64,000 nucleotides of DNA from Streptomyces cellulosae (GTDB lineage: Bacteria; Actinomycetota; Actinomycetes; Streptomycetales; Streptomycetaceae), in NCBI RefSeq assembly GCF_000721105.1, contig NZ_JOEV01000006.1:1-64000 (forward strand), read 5' to 3'. Position 1 is the stretch's first letter. Each line of letters starts with the position of its first letter. Position numbers and translations under genes: made by a program. The notes under the pieces are model-generated. The model had not been told where the DNA came from, did no database searches, and saw only the letters and a program-made list of their open reading frames with translations. Of this stretch, positions 15,548 to 24,060 are shown one piece after another.

Positions 15548-16945
15548 TCAGGACTGCAAACGTCCCTTTCGGGGGGTCTCGTCGCCCTCGTGGTCTTCGT
15601 CGTCCTCATGGTCTTCGTCGCCTTCGTCGAGCTCGTGGTCCTCGTCGAGCTCGTGGTCCTCGTCGATCTCGTCGTCGACTACGGCGACGGCGACGTCATC
15701 GGCTACGGCGACGGCGACGGCGACGTCATCGGCCGCGTCGGTCCGCCGTACCGCGAACACCGTCGTGTCGTCGGCCAGTCGGCCGCCGCAGTGGCGCAGG
15801 GTGCCGTCGCGGACCAGGGCGACCAGACGGTGCGGGTCGGCGACGGCTGGGTCGGCGGCGACCGCGCGGACCACCTCGTCGGTGAGCGGGTAGAAGGCTC
15901 CGTCGCCGTCACGTGACTCGGTGACGCCGTCGGTGGTCAGCAGGATGGTGGTGCCGGGAGCGAGGGGGATCCGGCGCAGCGGGGGCAGCCCGTCCCCCAG
16001 GTCGGCCAGCCCGAGCGGGAGGCCGTCGCCGGGCGGCAGCTGCCGTACGCCGTCCGGGCCGATCGCGAGCGGCGGCTCGTGGCCGAAGACGACGGCCTCC
16101 AGCACGCCGGAGGCGTCCGCGGGGAAGCCGAGCAGTACGGCGGTCGCGAACCGGTCGCCGTCCTCACGGCCCTGCGCGGCGACATGCAGCCCGTGCCGCC
16201 GCATCCGGATCTCCAGCCGCTCGGCGACGGTCGCGAGGTCCGCCTCGTGGTACCCGGCCTCCCGGAACGTACCGAGCAGCGCGGCCGCCGTCTCCACCGC
16301 GCCCAGCCCCTTGCCCTGCACGTCACCGAGGAGGACGCGGGTGCCGTGCAGGCCGGGCTGGATGTCGTAGAAGTCGCCGCCGACGCGGGCCTGGCTGTCG
16401 GCGGCGAGGTAGACGGCCGCGTGGTCCAGGCCGCCCCACAGCGGCGGGAGCGGACGCAGCACGGTCCGGCGGATCGTCTCCGTGATGTCCCGCATGTGCA
16501 GCATGTCCCGCTCGCCGCGCACCCGTACCGCGCAGGCCAGCGTCGCGAGGAGACCGCCCAGGGCGACGAGGACGAAGTCCGCGAGGCCGATCCGGTACTG
16601 GTGCGGCCAGGCGACGTCGACCAGGAAGTACGTGAGGAGCGCGGCCACCCCGAACGCGGCCGTCAGCGCCACCCCGCAGATCGCGGCGGCGATACCGGGC
16701 ACCAGCACGATCCAGGAGATGATCCGGAACCTGCCGGTGGTGTTGAAGTCGATGCCGGTGACGGCGAACAGCAGCAGCAGCGGGGGCATCCAGGCGACAC
16801 TGCGTCCCCGGACGCGCAGCAGGTTCTGCCGGCGCGGGACCTCCCCTCGCTGCTCGGCCGCCCGGCCGAGCGGACCCCGGCGGACGGGCCGGCCGTCGGC
16901 CGGCCGCAGCGCCCGGCCCGGCCCACCGTCATTCCCGGCCCTCAT
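15548..16945 (-). CDS. Membrane SpoIIE/PP2C-type serine phosphatase with acidic-His tail
   Basis: The 465-residue protein has three or so transmembrane segments between about residues 45 and 145. A PP2C-type SpoIIE domain follows (about 175-405, with ARVGGDFYDI, LLGDVQGKGLGA, LLTTDGVTES and LADDTTVFAV). Such proteins dephosphorylate anti-anti-sigma factors in partner-switching pathways. The C-terminal tail (about 410-460) is unusual: VAVAV repeats, then runs of DEDHELDEDHELDEG type rich in Asp, Glu and His. It is encoded by a short nucleotide repeat. The ATG at 16945 is preferred over one at 16987, which would add 14 unlikely residues. Confidence 0.8.
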   Translation of the reverse strand: MRAGNDGGPGRALRPADGRPVRRGPLGRAAEQRGEVPRRQNLLRVRGRSVAWMPPLLLLFAVTGIDFNTTGRFRIISWIVLVPGIAAAICGVALTAAFGVAALLTYFLVDVAWPHQYRIGLADFVLVALGGLLATLACAVRVRGERDMLHMRDITETIRRTVLRPLPPLWGGLDHAAVYLAADSQARVGGDFYDIQPGLHGTRVLLGDVQGKGLGAVETAAALLGTFREAGYHEADLATVAERLEIRMRRHGLHVAAQGREDGDRFATAVLLGFPADASGVLEAVVFGHEPPLAIGPDGVRQLPPGDGLPLGLADLGDGLPPLRRIPLAPGTTILLTTDGVTESRDGDGAFYPLTDEVVRAVAADPAVADPHRLVALVRDGTLRHCGGRLADDTTVFAVRRTDAADDVAVAVAVADDVAVAVVDDEIDEDHELDEDHELDEGDEDHEDDEDHEGDETPRKGRLQS

Positions 16946-17082
16946 GGGCCTCAGCGAACCACGACACCCCGGCGCCCGCATCCGCACCGGGCCGAGTCGA
17001 ACAGGCCGCTCCGCCGACTTGCCAGGGCCTGTCCCCAGGTGTGCTCTGGAAGGCGGGGGCGAGGAGAGAGAGGAGCGCTCTC

Positions 17083-17556
17083 ATGGCTCATGCGGCACCC
17101 ACGTTCGGCCGACTGCGCGCAGCGCGACGCAGGGCCATGGCCCGTCAGGTCAGGCCCGTCCGCACGCCCGACATCTTCGACGAGCGGGTCCACCGGATCG
17201 CCAGGTTCGCGATCCCGGTCGTCCTCGGGCTCGTCTACGGCTACTGGGCGGCGGCCAACCGGCGCGACGGCGGCCCCCTCACCGGCTGGAACGTCCTGTT
17301 CGGCTTCGTCACCGCGATCGCGTTCATCGTGCTGTGCATCGCCGTGGCGACGCTCGCCCCGCTGCTCCAGCGCGAACTGCACTCGGGCGTGAAGTCCGCG
17401 TTCGCCGGCGCGGCCGTCGGCTTCCTCTACAGCCAGACCGGCGAGAGCGTGCTCCGGTCCACCGCCCTGGGGCTGGCGGTCGCGGTGGCCGTCTACGGCG
17501 TGTTCTTCTACCGCTACTACACACGCGAGGACGCGGAGGGCAACCGCATCCGCTGA
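17083..17556 (+). CDS. Integral membrane protein of unknown function
   Basis: The 157-residue protein has a basic cytoplasmic N-terminus (about 1-42) followed by about four hydrophobic segments (FAIPVVLGLVYGYWAA, VLFGFVTAIAFIVLCIAVATL, SAFAGAAVGFLYSQ, LGLAVAVAVYGVFFY). It has no known catalytic motif. AGGAG is seven bases before the ATG. It is divergent from the PP2C gene and stands alone, with a strong terminator after it. Confidence 0.7.
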   Translation: MAHAAPTFGRLRAARRRAMARQVRPVRTPDIFDERVHRIARFAIPVVLGLVYGYWAAANRRDGGPLTGWNVLFGFVTAIAFIVLCIAVATLAPLLQRELHSGVKSAFAGAAVGFLYSQTGESVLRSTALGLAVAVAVYGVFFYRYYTREDAEGNRIR

Positions 17557-17618
17557 CCGCCCGAGGCCGACCGCCCGTGCCGACCGCCTCCACGGACGGC
17601 ACGACTTGCACGGACGAC

Positions 17619-17662
17619 ACAGCGGGCGGGCCCCGGCGCGTTCGCCGGGGCCCGCCCGCTGT
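17619..17662. terminator. Very strong bidirectional terminator
   Basis: Perfect 20-bp arms (17619-17638 and 17643-17662) flank the loop CGTT, between the convergent membrane protein and SH3 protein genes. Confidence 0.85.
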
Positions 17663-17679
17663 CGCCCTTCTTTCGCCGC

Positions 17680-18222
17680 TCAGTCGGCCCAGGTCTCGTT
17701 CCCACCCGGGTCGCTCCGGTCGCTCTGGTCAGCGTCGCGCCAGTCGCGCCAGTCGCGCCAGTGGTCGTCCTTCCACCGCGGACCGTGGTCCGCGCAGGTT
17801 GGCACCGAGCGGCCGCCCGTGTCGACGAACGCGGCGCTCGCCCAACCGTGGGCGCCGGCCAGCCGGTACCAGTTCGGGTTGCCGTTGACGCGCTGGCCAC
17901 GGACCACGCACGTGAGATGGACCCGGCTGCCCGGCGGGAGCCGGTCGACGACGGCGGAGTGCGTGGTGGGCGCCGCCCGCACGTTGAGGGCGGTGCGGGA
18001 GACGACGGTGCCCCGGATCGGGCCACGGCCGTGTCGGCCGTCGCCGCGCCCGTCGCCGTCACCGTGGCCGTGGGCATGGGTCGCTGAGGTCGGTGAGGTA
18101 GGTGAGGTAGGTGAACTCGGCAGGGCCGCGGCTGCCGCGCCGGTGCCCGCCGTGGCGGCGACGAACGTGCCGCCGGTGAGCAGGATCGCGGCCATGGTCC
18201 GCAGGGCCGGAGTCGTACGCAT
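17680..18222 (-). CDS. Secreted bacterial SH3-domain protein
   Basis: The 180-residue exported protein begins with a signal peptide (MAAILLTGGTFVAATAGTGAA). A Ser/Pro/Thr repeat (PTSPTSPTS) and a Gly/Asp/His-rich linker follow. The bacterial SH3 domain spans about 72-140 (ALNVRAAPTTHSAVVDRLPPG, NPNWYRLAGAHGWASAAFVD). The C-terminal tail is rich in Trp, Arg and Asp (WRDWRDWRDAD). Such SH3 domains usually bind wall peptides. AAGGAGG is properly spaced from the ATG. Confidence 0.8.
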   Translation of the reverse strand: MRTTPALRTMAAILLTGGTFVAATAGTGAAAAALPSSPTSPTSPTSATHAHGHGDGDGRGDGRHGRGPIRGTVVSRTALNVRAAPTTHSAVVDRLPPGSRVHLTCVVRGQRVNGNPNWYRLAGAHGWASAAFVDTGGRSVPTCADHGPRWKDDHWRDWRDWRDADQSDRSDPGGNETWAD

Positions 18223-18454
18223 GAATCGGCCTCCTTCTCCCCAGCACCAGGAAACACCCGTTCAGGTGAACCCTCCACCGGAGAGCGGACTCCCCAGTTC
18301 CGCCAAGGGTTCCGGCCCGTTCCACGGGCCGTGGCACTCCGGTGCCCCATACGCCCATCTGCAGTCACCCCGCTCGCGCTCCCCGCCCGCAGCCACTTGT
18401 CTGGAAACCGCCACGTCCGGCCGAGGCCTGACCCGGCTCGAAAAGGAGTACGAC

Positions 18455-18847
18455 GTGCTGGATGTCGCCGGTTTCTGGCTGCCCGTCACGGCGGCCGTCC
18501 TCGCCGTCGCCGGGATCGCCGTCGCGGCCTGCCGCCGCCGCGCGGTCACCGCCACCTCCCTCGGCACCGCACTCGGCGGCGCCCTCCTCGGTCTCGCCGT
18601 GGCGATCGGCCGCCGGCTCACCCTGGCCGACCTGTCCGACCGCGCCCACCGGTCCGCCGCCGGCACCATCTACGACGCCCTCACCGCCACCCTGCGCACG
18701 GTCTCCTGGCTGCTCGTCACGCTCGGTCTGACGGTGGCCCTGACCTCCTGGCTCACCGTCCGTTACGGCCGCCTCGTGCCACGTCGGCGAGCGTCCGCAG
18801 CGCCCGCCGCAGATCAGGTTCAGCAACCGACGCGAGCCCGAGTCTGA
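18455..18847 (+). CDS. Small membrane protein with three helices
   Basis: This 130-residue hypothetical protein has three hydrophobic stretches (WLPVTAAVLAVAGIAVAA, SLGTALGGALLGLAVAI, VSWLLVTLGLTVALTSWLTV) and a basic C-terminus. GGAG lies eight bases before the GTG. Its last 95 bases overlap the 3' end of the convergent MocR gene, so the C-terminal tail may be a recent extension. No function is assigned. Confidence 0.6.
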   Translation: MLDVAGFWLPVTAAVLAVAGIAVAACRRRAVTATSLGTALGGALLGLAVAIGRRLTLADLSDRAHRSAAGTIYDALTATLRTVSWLLVTLGLTVALTSWLTVRYGRLVPRRRASAAPAADQVQQPTRARV

Positions 18848-20093
18848 CCGCGTCCGGTGTGCGGCTGCGGTCCACGACGAAGTCGGGACCCGGCGTGACG
18901 GCGATCCCGTGCGCCGCCGCGGCGGCCGTGAAGGTGTCCGCACGCCAGGGGGCGGGCAGTTCCCACCAGGCGTAGTAGGCGCGCGGATCGGACCGTACGC
19001 GAAAGCCGTGCAGTTCCTCCGCGAGGATCCGCTGCCGTCGCGCCGCGTCCGCCCGCTTCGCGGCGACCAGTCGCGCCACCGTCCCGTCCCCGGACCACCG
19101 CACCGCCGCCTCCAGCGCGAACCGCCCCGCGCTCCACCCGCCGGACCGCACGGCGGCGGCCACGGCGGCCACCCGGTGCGGCGGTACGACGAGAAAGCCG
19201 ACGGTGAGCCCGGGCGCGACCCGCTTGGACAGGGCGTCGACGACATGGGTGAGGCCGGGGGCGTGGACGGCGAGCGGGGTGACCGGCTCCGGGTCGGCGA
19301 GGAAGGACCAGATGCGGTCCTCGACGACCGGGATGTCCAAACCGGTGACCACGACCGCGAGTTGCCGCTTGCGCTCCTCACTCATGGTCAGGGACGTCGG
19401 GTTGTGCAGCGTCGGCTGGAGGTAGAGGGCGGACAGGGGCGCCGTGCGGTGCGCCGCGGCGACGGAGTCGGGCCGTGGACCCTCGTCGTCCGAGACCAAG
19501 GGCACCAGTCTGATGCCGAGCCGTTCGGCCACCTCCTTGACCACCGGATACGTCAGCGCCTCGACTCCGACCCGGCCGCCCGGCCGCACCAGGGAGGCGA
19601 GGGCGGCGGCGATCGCCTGGCGGGCGTTGCCGGCGAACAGGAACCGGTCGGGCGCGGGACGCCAGGCAGGGCCGGCGAGCAGGGCGGCGGCCGCCTCCCG
19701 GGCCTGGGGGGTGCCGGTGGCGGCGGCCGGGCGGAGGGCCTCGGTCAGGACGTCCGGCCGCAGCAGCGGCGCCAGGGTCGGCGCGAGAAGCTCCGCCTGG
19801 CCCGGCGCGGACGGGTAGTTGAGCTCCAGGTTGACGGGAGCGGGCGTGGCCGCCTCGGTGAGCGCCCGGCCCGTCGGCCCCGCCGGAGCCGCCCGCACGA
19901 AGGTCCCGCGTCCCACCTCGCCGACGACCAGTCCCCGCCGTACGAGTTCGCCGTACACCCGCTCCGCCGTGGACCCGGCGATCTGGTGCCGCCGCGCGAA
20001 CAGCCGCTGCGGGGGCAGCCGTTGGCCCGGCTTGAGCCGTCCGGAGGTGATGTCGTCGGCGAGCCGGTCGGCGATGTGCCGGTAGTCGTTCAC
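18753..20093 (-). CDS. MocR-type GntR regulator with aminotransferase-like domain
   Basis: The 446-residue protein joins a GntR winged helix (about 1-68, ITSGRLKPGQRLPPQR and STAERVYGEL) to a fold-type I aminotransferase-like domain. It carries LYLQPTLHNPTS and the expected PLP lysine Lys290 in ALSKRVAPG. MocR proteins use PLP or amino-acid ligands to regulate neighbouring genes. It is divergent from an alpha/beta hydrolase gene. A 12-bp direct repeat in the 76-base gap is a likely binding site. Its effector is not evident. Confidence 0.85.
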   Translation of the reverse strand: MNDYRHIADRLADDITSGRLKPGQRLPPQRLFARRHQIAGSTAERVYGELVRRGLVVGEVGRGTFVRAAPAGPTGRALTEAATPAPVNLELNYPSAPGQAELLAPTLAPLLRPDVLTEALRPAAATGTPQAREAAAALLAGPAWRPAPDRFLFAGNARQAIAAALASLVRPGGRVGVEALTYPVVKEVAERLGIRLVPLVSDDEGPRPDSVAAAHRTAPLSALYLQPTLHNPTSLTMSEERKRQLAVVVTGLDIPVVEDRIWSFLADPEPVTPLAVHAPGLTHVVDALSKRVAPGLTVGFLVVPPHRVAAVAAAVRSGGWSAGRFALEAAVRWSGDGTVARLVAAKRADAARRQRILAEELHGFRVRSDPRAYYAWWELPAPWRADTFTAAAAAHGIAVTPGPDFVVDRSRTPDAVRLGLASVAEPDLRRALRTLADVARGGRNGR

Positions 20094-20108
20094 GGAGAGC
20101 CCCCCAGG

Positions 20109-20143
20109 ATTGCACCGAGGGCAAAGATCTTATTGCACCGAGG
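20109..20143. promoter_or_regulatory. Direct repeat, likely MocR operator
   Basis: ATTGCACCGAGG occurs at 20109-20120 and again at 20132-20143. The copies are 23 bases apart, about two helical turns. MocR regulators typically bind direct repeats in the gap between divergent genes. Confidence 0.65.
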
Positions 20144-20169
20144 AGTTGGGGCGCTCTAGGGTCCTTCAC

Positions 20170-21009
20170 ATGACCCCTTTCCCGGCGTCCCTCGTATACG
20201 AGGACAAAGGCTCTGATACTTCCCGCGCTCCCCTGGTCCTGGTCCACGGCCACCCCTTCGACCACACCATGTGGACCCCGCAGATCGCGGAGTTCTCCGC
20301 CACCCGCCGGGTGATCGCCCCGGACCTGCGCGGCTACGGCGCCTCCCGCACGGTCCCGGGAGCCGGCGCGGCCACCGGAGCCGACGGAGCCCCCACAGCC
20401 CCCGGCATCACGGACTTCGCGCAGTTCGCCCAGGACATCGGTGCGCTGCTGGACGACCTGAAGGTGGACACCTTCGTCCTCGCCGGTCTCTCCATGGGCG
20501 GCCAGATCGCGATGGACGGCTACCGCCAGTTCGGCGACCGGGTCCGCGGCCTGGTCCTCGCGGACACCTTCCCGGCGGCGGAGACCCCCGAGGGTGTGAC
20601 CTTCCGCAACACCCTCGCGGACCGCCTCCTCGCGGAGGGCATGCGGGGATACGCCGACGAGGTCCTGGACAAGATGGTGGCCCCGTACGCCGACGCCGAG
20701 GTCAAGGCCCACGTCCACCGCATGATGACGTCCGCGCCCCCCGAGGGCGCCGCAGCGGCCCTGCGTGCCCGGGCCGGCCGGCCCGACTACCGCGAGCTGC
20801 TGACCCGGGTCACCGTCCCCGCGCTGGTCGTCGTCGGCGCCGACGACACCTACACCCCCGTCTCCGACGCCGAGGCCATGCACGCGGCCCTCCCCGACTC
20901 CACGCTCCGGGTGATCGAGGGCGCCGCCCATCTGCCCAACCTGGAACGGGCGGCGCAGTTCAACGAGGCGCTGCGCACGTTCCTGGCGCGGGTGGACGAC
21001 GCCTCGTAA
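20170..21009 (+). CDS. Alpha/beta hydrolase
   Basis: The 279-residue enzyme has the oxyanion region LVHGHPFDHTMW, the nucleophile elbow GLSMGG (Ser108), a late acid strand VVGADDTYTP and the catalytic His in EGAAHLPNLE. The substrate is unknown; esterase or lactonase activity is possible. A small insertion rich in Ala/Gly/Pro follows the third strand. The ATG at 20170 lies 27 bases after the MocR direct repeat, so MocR control is likely. Confidence 0.85.
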   Translation: MTPFPASLVYEDKGSDTSRAPLVLVHGHPFDHTMWTPQIAEFSATRRVIAPDLRGYGASRTVPGAGAATGADGAPTAPGITDFAQFAQDIGALLDDLKVDTFVLAGLSMGGQIAMDGYRQFGDRVRGLVLADTFPAAETPEGVTFRNTLADRLLAEGMRGYADEVLDKMVAPYADAEVKAHVHRMMTSAPPEGAAAALRARAGRPDYRELLTRVTVPALVVVGADDTYTPVSDAEAMHAALPDSTLRVIEGAAHLPNLERAAQFNEALRTFLARVDDAS

Positions 21010-21019
21010 CCTCGGGACG

Positions 21020-21976
21020 GTGGACAAGCGGCGGGGGCGGCTACTCGGCATCTGGGCGTCCGCTCTGCTGTTCGCCGGCGTCAGCGTGGTCGTCGGATGC
21101 CGGCTCGCCGACACCGACGGCATCACCCCCGTCCCTCAACTCCTCGCCTTCCTGCCCTGGTTGCTCGCACCCGCCGGCCTGGGCCTGGCGCTGGCGCTGC
21201 TGTCCCGGTGGTGGACCGGAGTGGTGTGGGCGGTCGTCGTCCTGGGGCTGCTGGCCTGGTACATCGAGCCGTACGGCAAAACCACCGACCCCGGCGGCAG
21301 GCCGCTGGCCACGTTCCGCGTCCTGACCTCGAACGTCGAGTTCGGGCGGGCCGCCGACGCCCTCGTCACCGCCGTCCGGCGGGAGCGGCCGGACGTCGTG
21401 TTCGTCGAGGAGTGCGAGTACACCTGCGCCGCGACCCTCGAGCGCGACCTCGGCGCCGCCTACCCGCACCGGCGGGCCGTGGTGGCGGGCGGCTCGGAAG
21501 GCTCCGTCATCCTCAGCCGCTTCCCGCTCAGGCCCACCGGCGGTCTGCCCGGCGCGATGGCCATGCCCGGCGCCCTCGCCGACGTGGACGGGAACCCCGT
21601 ACGCCTCCAACTCGCGCACCCCATGCCCCCGCTGCCCGGCCAACTCGGCGTCTGGCGGCGTGAACTGGACGAGCTGCGCGACTTCGCCGCCGCCCACGCG
21701 GACACTCCCACCGTCGTGGCCGGCGACTTCAACGCCTCCCAGGACCACGCGGCCTTCCGCCGCATCCTCGACACCGGCCTGCGCGACTGTGCCCGCCTCG
21801 CCGGAGCAGGCCGCACCCCCACCTGGCCCGCCCGCACCACCCCCACCCTGGGCGCGCAGATCGACCACGTCCTGGTGTCCCGGCAGTTCTCCGCCCGCGA
21901 CGCCCGCTTCCTCGACCTGGCCGACACCGACCACCGGGCGCTGCTCGTGGACATCACGCTGCACCGGCGGGAATGA
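21020..21976 (+). CDS. Membrane-anchored endonuclease/exonuclease/phosphatase-family protein
   Basis: The 318-residue protein has three N-terminal transmembrane segments (about 8-85). An EEP domain follows, with the conserved Asn in LTSNVEF, the metal Glu in VVFVEE, GDFNAS and the final DHRALLVDI. It probably hydrolyses a phosphodiester outside or at the face of the membrane. It starts at a GTG only ten bases after the hydrolase gene, so the two are co-transcribed. The substrate is not evident from the sequence. Confidence 0.8.
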   Translation: MDKRRGRLLGIWASALLFAGVSVVVGCRLADTDGITPVPQLLAFLPWLLAPAGLGLALALLSRWWTGVVWAVVVLGLLAWYIEPYGKTTDPGGRPLATFRVLTSNVEFGRAADALVTAVRRERPDVVFVEECEYTCAATLERDLGAAYPHRRAVVAGGSEGSVILSRFPLRPTGGLPGAMAMPGALADVDGNPVRLQLAHPMPPLPGQLGVWRRELDELRDFAAAHADTPTVVAGDFNASQDHAAFRRILDTGLRDCARLAGAGRTPTWPARTTPTLGAQIDHVLVSRQFSARDARFLDLADTDHRALLVDITLHRRE

Positions 21977-22291
21977 CCCGGCTACAGGGGGAGGACCCGG
22001 ACCAGGCACTGATCAACGGCAACTGCATGCGCACTTTTACGATCCCCTTGCCTCCCCTTGAATCCAGCTTGATGGACGGTAGGGGAACGTTTGCGCGAAC
22101 AAGGCGTGCCGGTGAACGTGAGTGAACCCGGGGTGCATGTGGGTCGGTCGACTGCGGCCGGATGTCGACCTTGACGTCCGGGACGGCACATGACCTGCCC
22201 CTGCCCAAGATCACCCCCTGGGGCCGCTAACCTTACGTGTCCGTCCTGGCCAGGGATTGACGGGCTTCAACTCACGCGAAGGGTTGCGCAC
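21977..22291. other. Intergenic region before the VWA gene
   Basis: I see no supported gene in these 315 bases. It holds AT-richer patches and a near-palindrome GTTTGCGCGAAC at 22089-22100 that could be an operator. TTGACG at 22257-22262 is a possible -35 box, without a clear -10 partner. Confidence 0.4.
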
Positions 22292-23962
22292 ATGGGCATT
22301 CTCACTCTCCTGCGGAATGCGTTGGGCAGGTCACGCAAGGGGCGTACCGCCGAGGCAGAGGGTGTGGAACAGACTCCTTCGCAGGCGACGGAACAGACCT
22401 CCTCGCAGGTACCGGAGCAGGCATCGCCGCAGGTGACGGAGGCGAAGGTGCCGTCCCCGGCAACCGAGCCGACCGCGGAACCGGCCCCTGAACCGACGCC
22501 GCGCCCGACAGCGACGACGCCTCCGGCCCAGGTCCCGGAGCCCCGCACCTCCACCCTCTCCACGAAGGAAGAGCACGACCTGGTCGCCGCTGCCTTCGAC
22601 AAGGTGACGGTCCCGAACCAGATGCCTCTGGGAGAGCAGCGGGAACCGGTCACTGAGGAGCGGGCGGCTGCGGTCACGCCGGTTGACTCCGAGCCGGTGG
22701 CCGAGGAACCGGCGGCTGAGAAGCCGGTCGTCGAGGAACCGGCGGCTGAGGCTGCGCCGGCTAGCTCTGAGGCCGTGGTCTCTGAACCGGTGGTCGAGGA
22801 GCCGACGGCCTCCGAGCCGGTGACGCCGGAGCCGGAGAAGCCGGTGGCTGAAGCCGCCCCGGTGGCCTCCGAGCCGGTGGTCGAGGAGCCGGTGGTCGAG
22901 GAGCCGGTGGTCGAGGAGCCGGCGAAGCCGGAACCGGAACCGGCGAAGCCGACCGAGGAAGAACCGACCGCCGAGGAGCCGGCACAGGCAACCGCCGCGG
23001 ACGACCAGCCGGAGTCCGAGCCGGTCACGGCTGCGGAGACCACCCCCGAGCCGGAGCCTAAGAGCGAGCCCGAGCCGGTTGCCGAGGCCGCCCCGGAGCC
23101 GGAGCCGGACCCGGAACCCGCAACCGAAGCGACCCCCGAGCCGGCAGCCGCAGCCGCGGACGGCGAGGGCGAGGGCGAGGACACCCCACAGGGGCCACCC
23201 GCAGCCGACGACGAAGGCAGCACGGGTGGTGCGGGTGGGAACATCCCGTCCGAAGGCGATGCCGAGGACACCGACGCAGCCCAGCCGCCGCAGGCAACCC
23301 GCGAAGACGAGGACGCAATCACCGTCCCCGCAACCCTCCGCACCGCCTACGACGCCGCCGCCACCGCCCTCACCGCCAAGAACCTCACCGGCACCACCGC
23401 CAAGACGTACCTCGTGCTGGACCGCTCCGCGAGCATGCGCCCGTACTACAAGGACGGCTCCGCCCAGGCCCTCGCCGAGCAGACCCTCGCCCTCGCGGCG
23501 CACCTGGACCCCGAGGCCCCCGCGGCAAAGGTCCACGTCGTCTTCTTCTCCACGGAAGTGGACGGCACCGGCGAGCTCACCCTCACCGACCACGAGAACA
23601 AGATCGACGAGCTGCACGCCGGCCTCGGCCGCATGGGCCGTACCAGCTACCACGCCGCGGTCGAGGCGGTCGTCACCCACCACGACAAGCACGCCGCCGG
23701 CACCCCCGCCCTGGTCGTCTTCCAGACGGACGGCGCCCCCGACGCGAAGACTCCCGCCACCCAGTCCCTCACCGAGGCCGCGAAGGCCCACCCTTCCGTC
23801 TTCTTCTCCTTCGTCGCCTTCGGTGAGCACGACAACAAGGCCTTCGACTACCTCCGCAAACTGAAGACCGACAACACGTCCTTCTTCCACGCGGGCCCGA
23901 CCCCGCGCGAGCTCACGGACACCGAGTTGTACGAGGGCGTCCTGGCGTCCTGGCGTCCGTAA
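22292..23962 (+). CDS. VWA-domain protein, TerF-like, with long Glu/Pro-rich region
   Basis: The 556-residue protein has a short N-terminal amphipathic start. It then has about 320 residues of low-complexity sequence built from repeats such as [17 protein letters not shown]. The C-terminal von Willebrand A domain (about 365-556) has the metal site DRSAS near residue 377, a Thr in GRTSYH and an Asp in QTDGAPD. The domain resembles the copine/TerF-like VWA proteins of tellurite resistance and stress loci. No other ter genes are nearby. GAAGGG precedes the ATG. The Glu/Pro stretch is probably an extended spacer. Confidence 0.8.
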   Translation: MGILTLLRNALGRSRKGRTAEAEGVEQTPSQATEQTSSQVPEQASPQVTEAKVPSPATEPTAEPAPEPTPRPTATTPPAQVPEPRTSTLSTKEEHDLVAAAFDKVTVPNQMPLGEQREPVTEERAAAVTPVDSEPVAEEPAAEKPVVEEPAAEAAPASSEAVVSEPVVEEPTASEPVTPEPEKPVAEAAPVASEPVVEEPVVEEPVVEEPAKPEPEPAKPTEEEPTAEEPAQATAADDQPESEPVTAAETTPEPEPKSEPEPVAEAAPEPEPDPEPATEATPEPAAAAADGEGEGEDTPQGPPAADDEGSTGGAGGNIPSEGDAEDTDAAQPPQATREDEDAITVPATLRTAYDAAATALTAKNLTGTTAKTYLVLDRSASMRPYYKDGSAQALAEQTLALAAHLDPEAPAAKVHVVFFSTEVDGTGELTLTDHENKIDELHAGLGRMGRTSYHAAVEAVVTHHDKHAAGTPALVVFQTDGAPDAKTPATQSLTEAAKAHPSVFFSFVAFGEHDNKAFDYLRKLKTDNTSFFHAGPTPRELTDTELYEGVLASWRP

Positions 23963-23982
23963 ACACCTCGGTACGACCTCAC

Positions 23983-24015
23983 CGGGGGGTGGGCGAAGTC
24001 TCCGTCCACCCCCCG
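23983..24015 (+). terminator. Hairpin after the VWA gene
   Basis: CGGGGGGTGG and CCACCCCCCG pair across a short loop, 20 bases after the stop codon and before metG. Confidence 0.65.
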
Positions 24016-24060
24016 AAACGCAGGTGAGTCGACCTTCGCGGGCCCAGTAGGATTTCGACC

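Noticed and set aside
21954..22214. An 86-codon minus-strand frame in the gap before the VWA gene
   Set aside because: Its composition and codon use do not fit a gene, no ribosome site is seen, and it overlaps the 3' end of the preceding gene.
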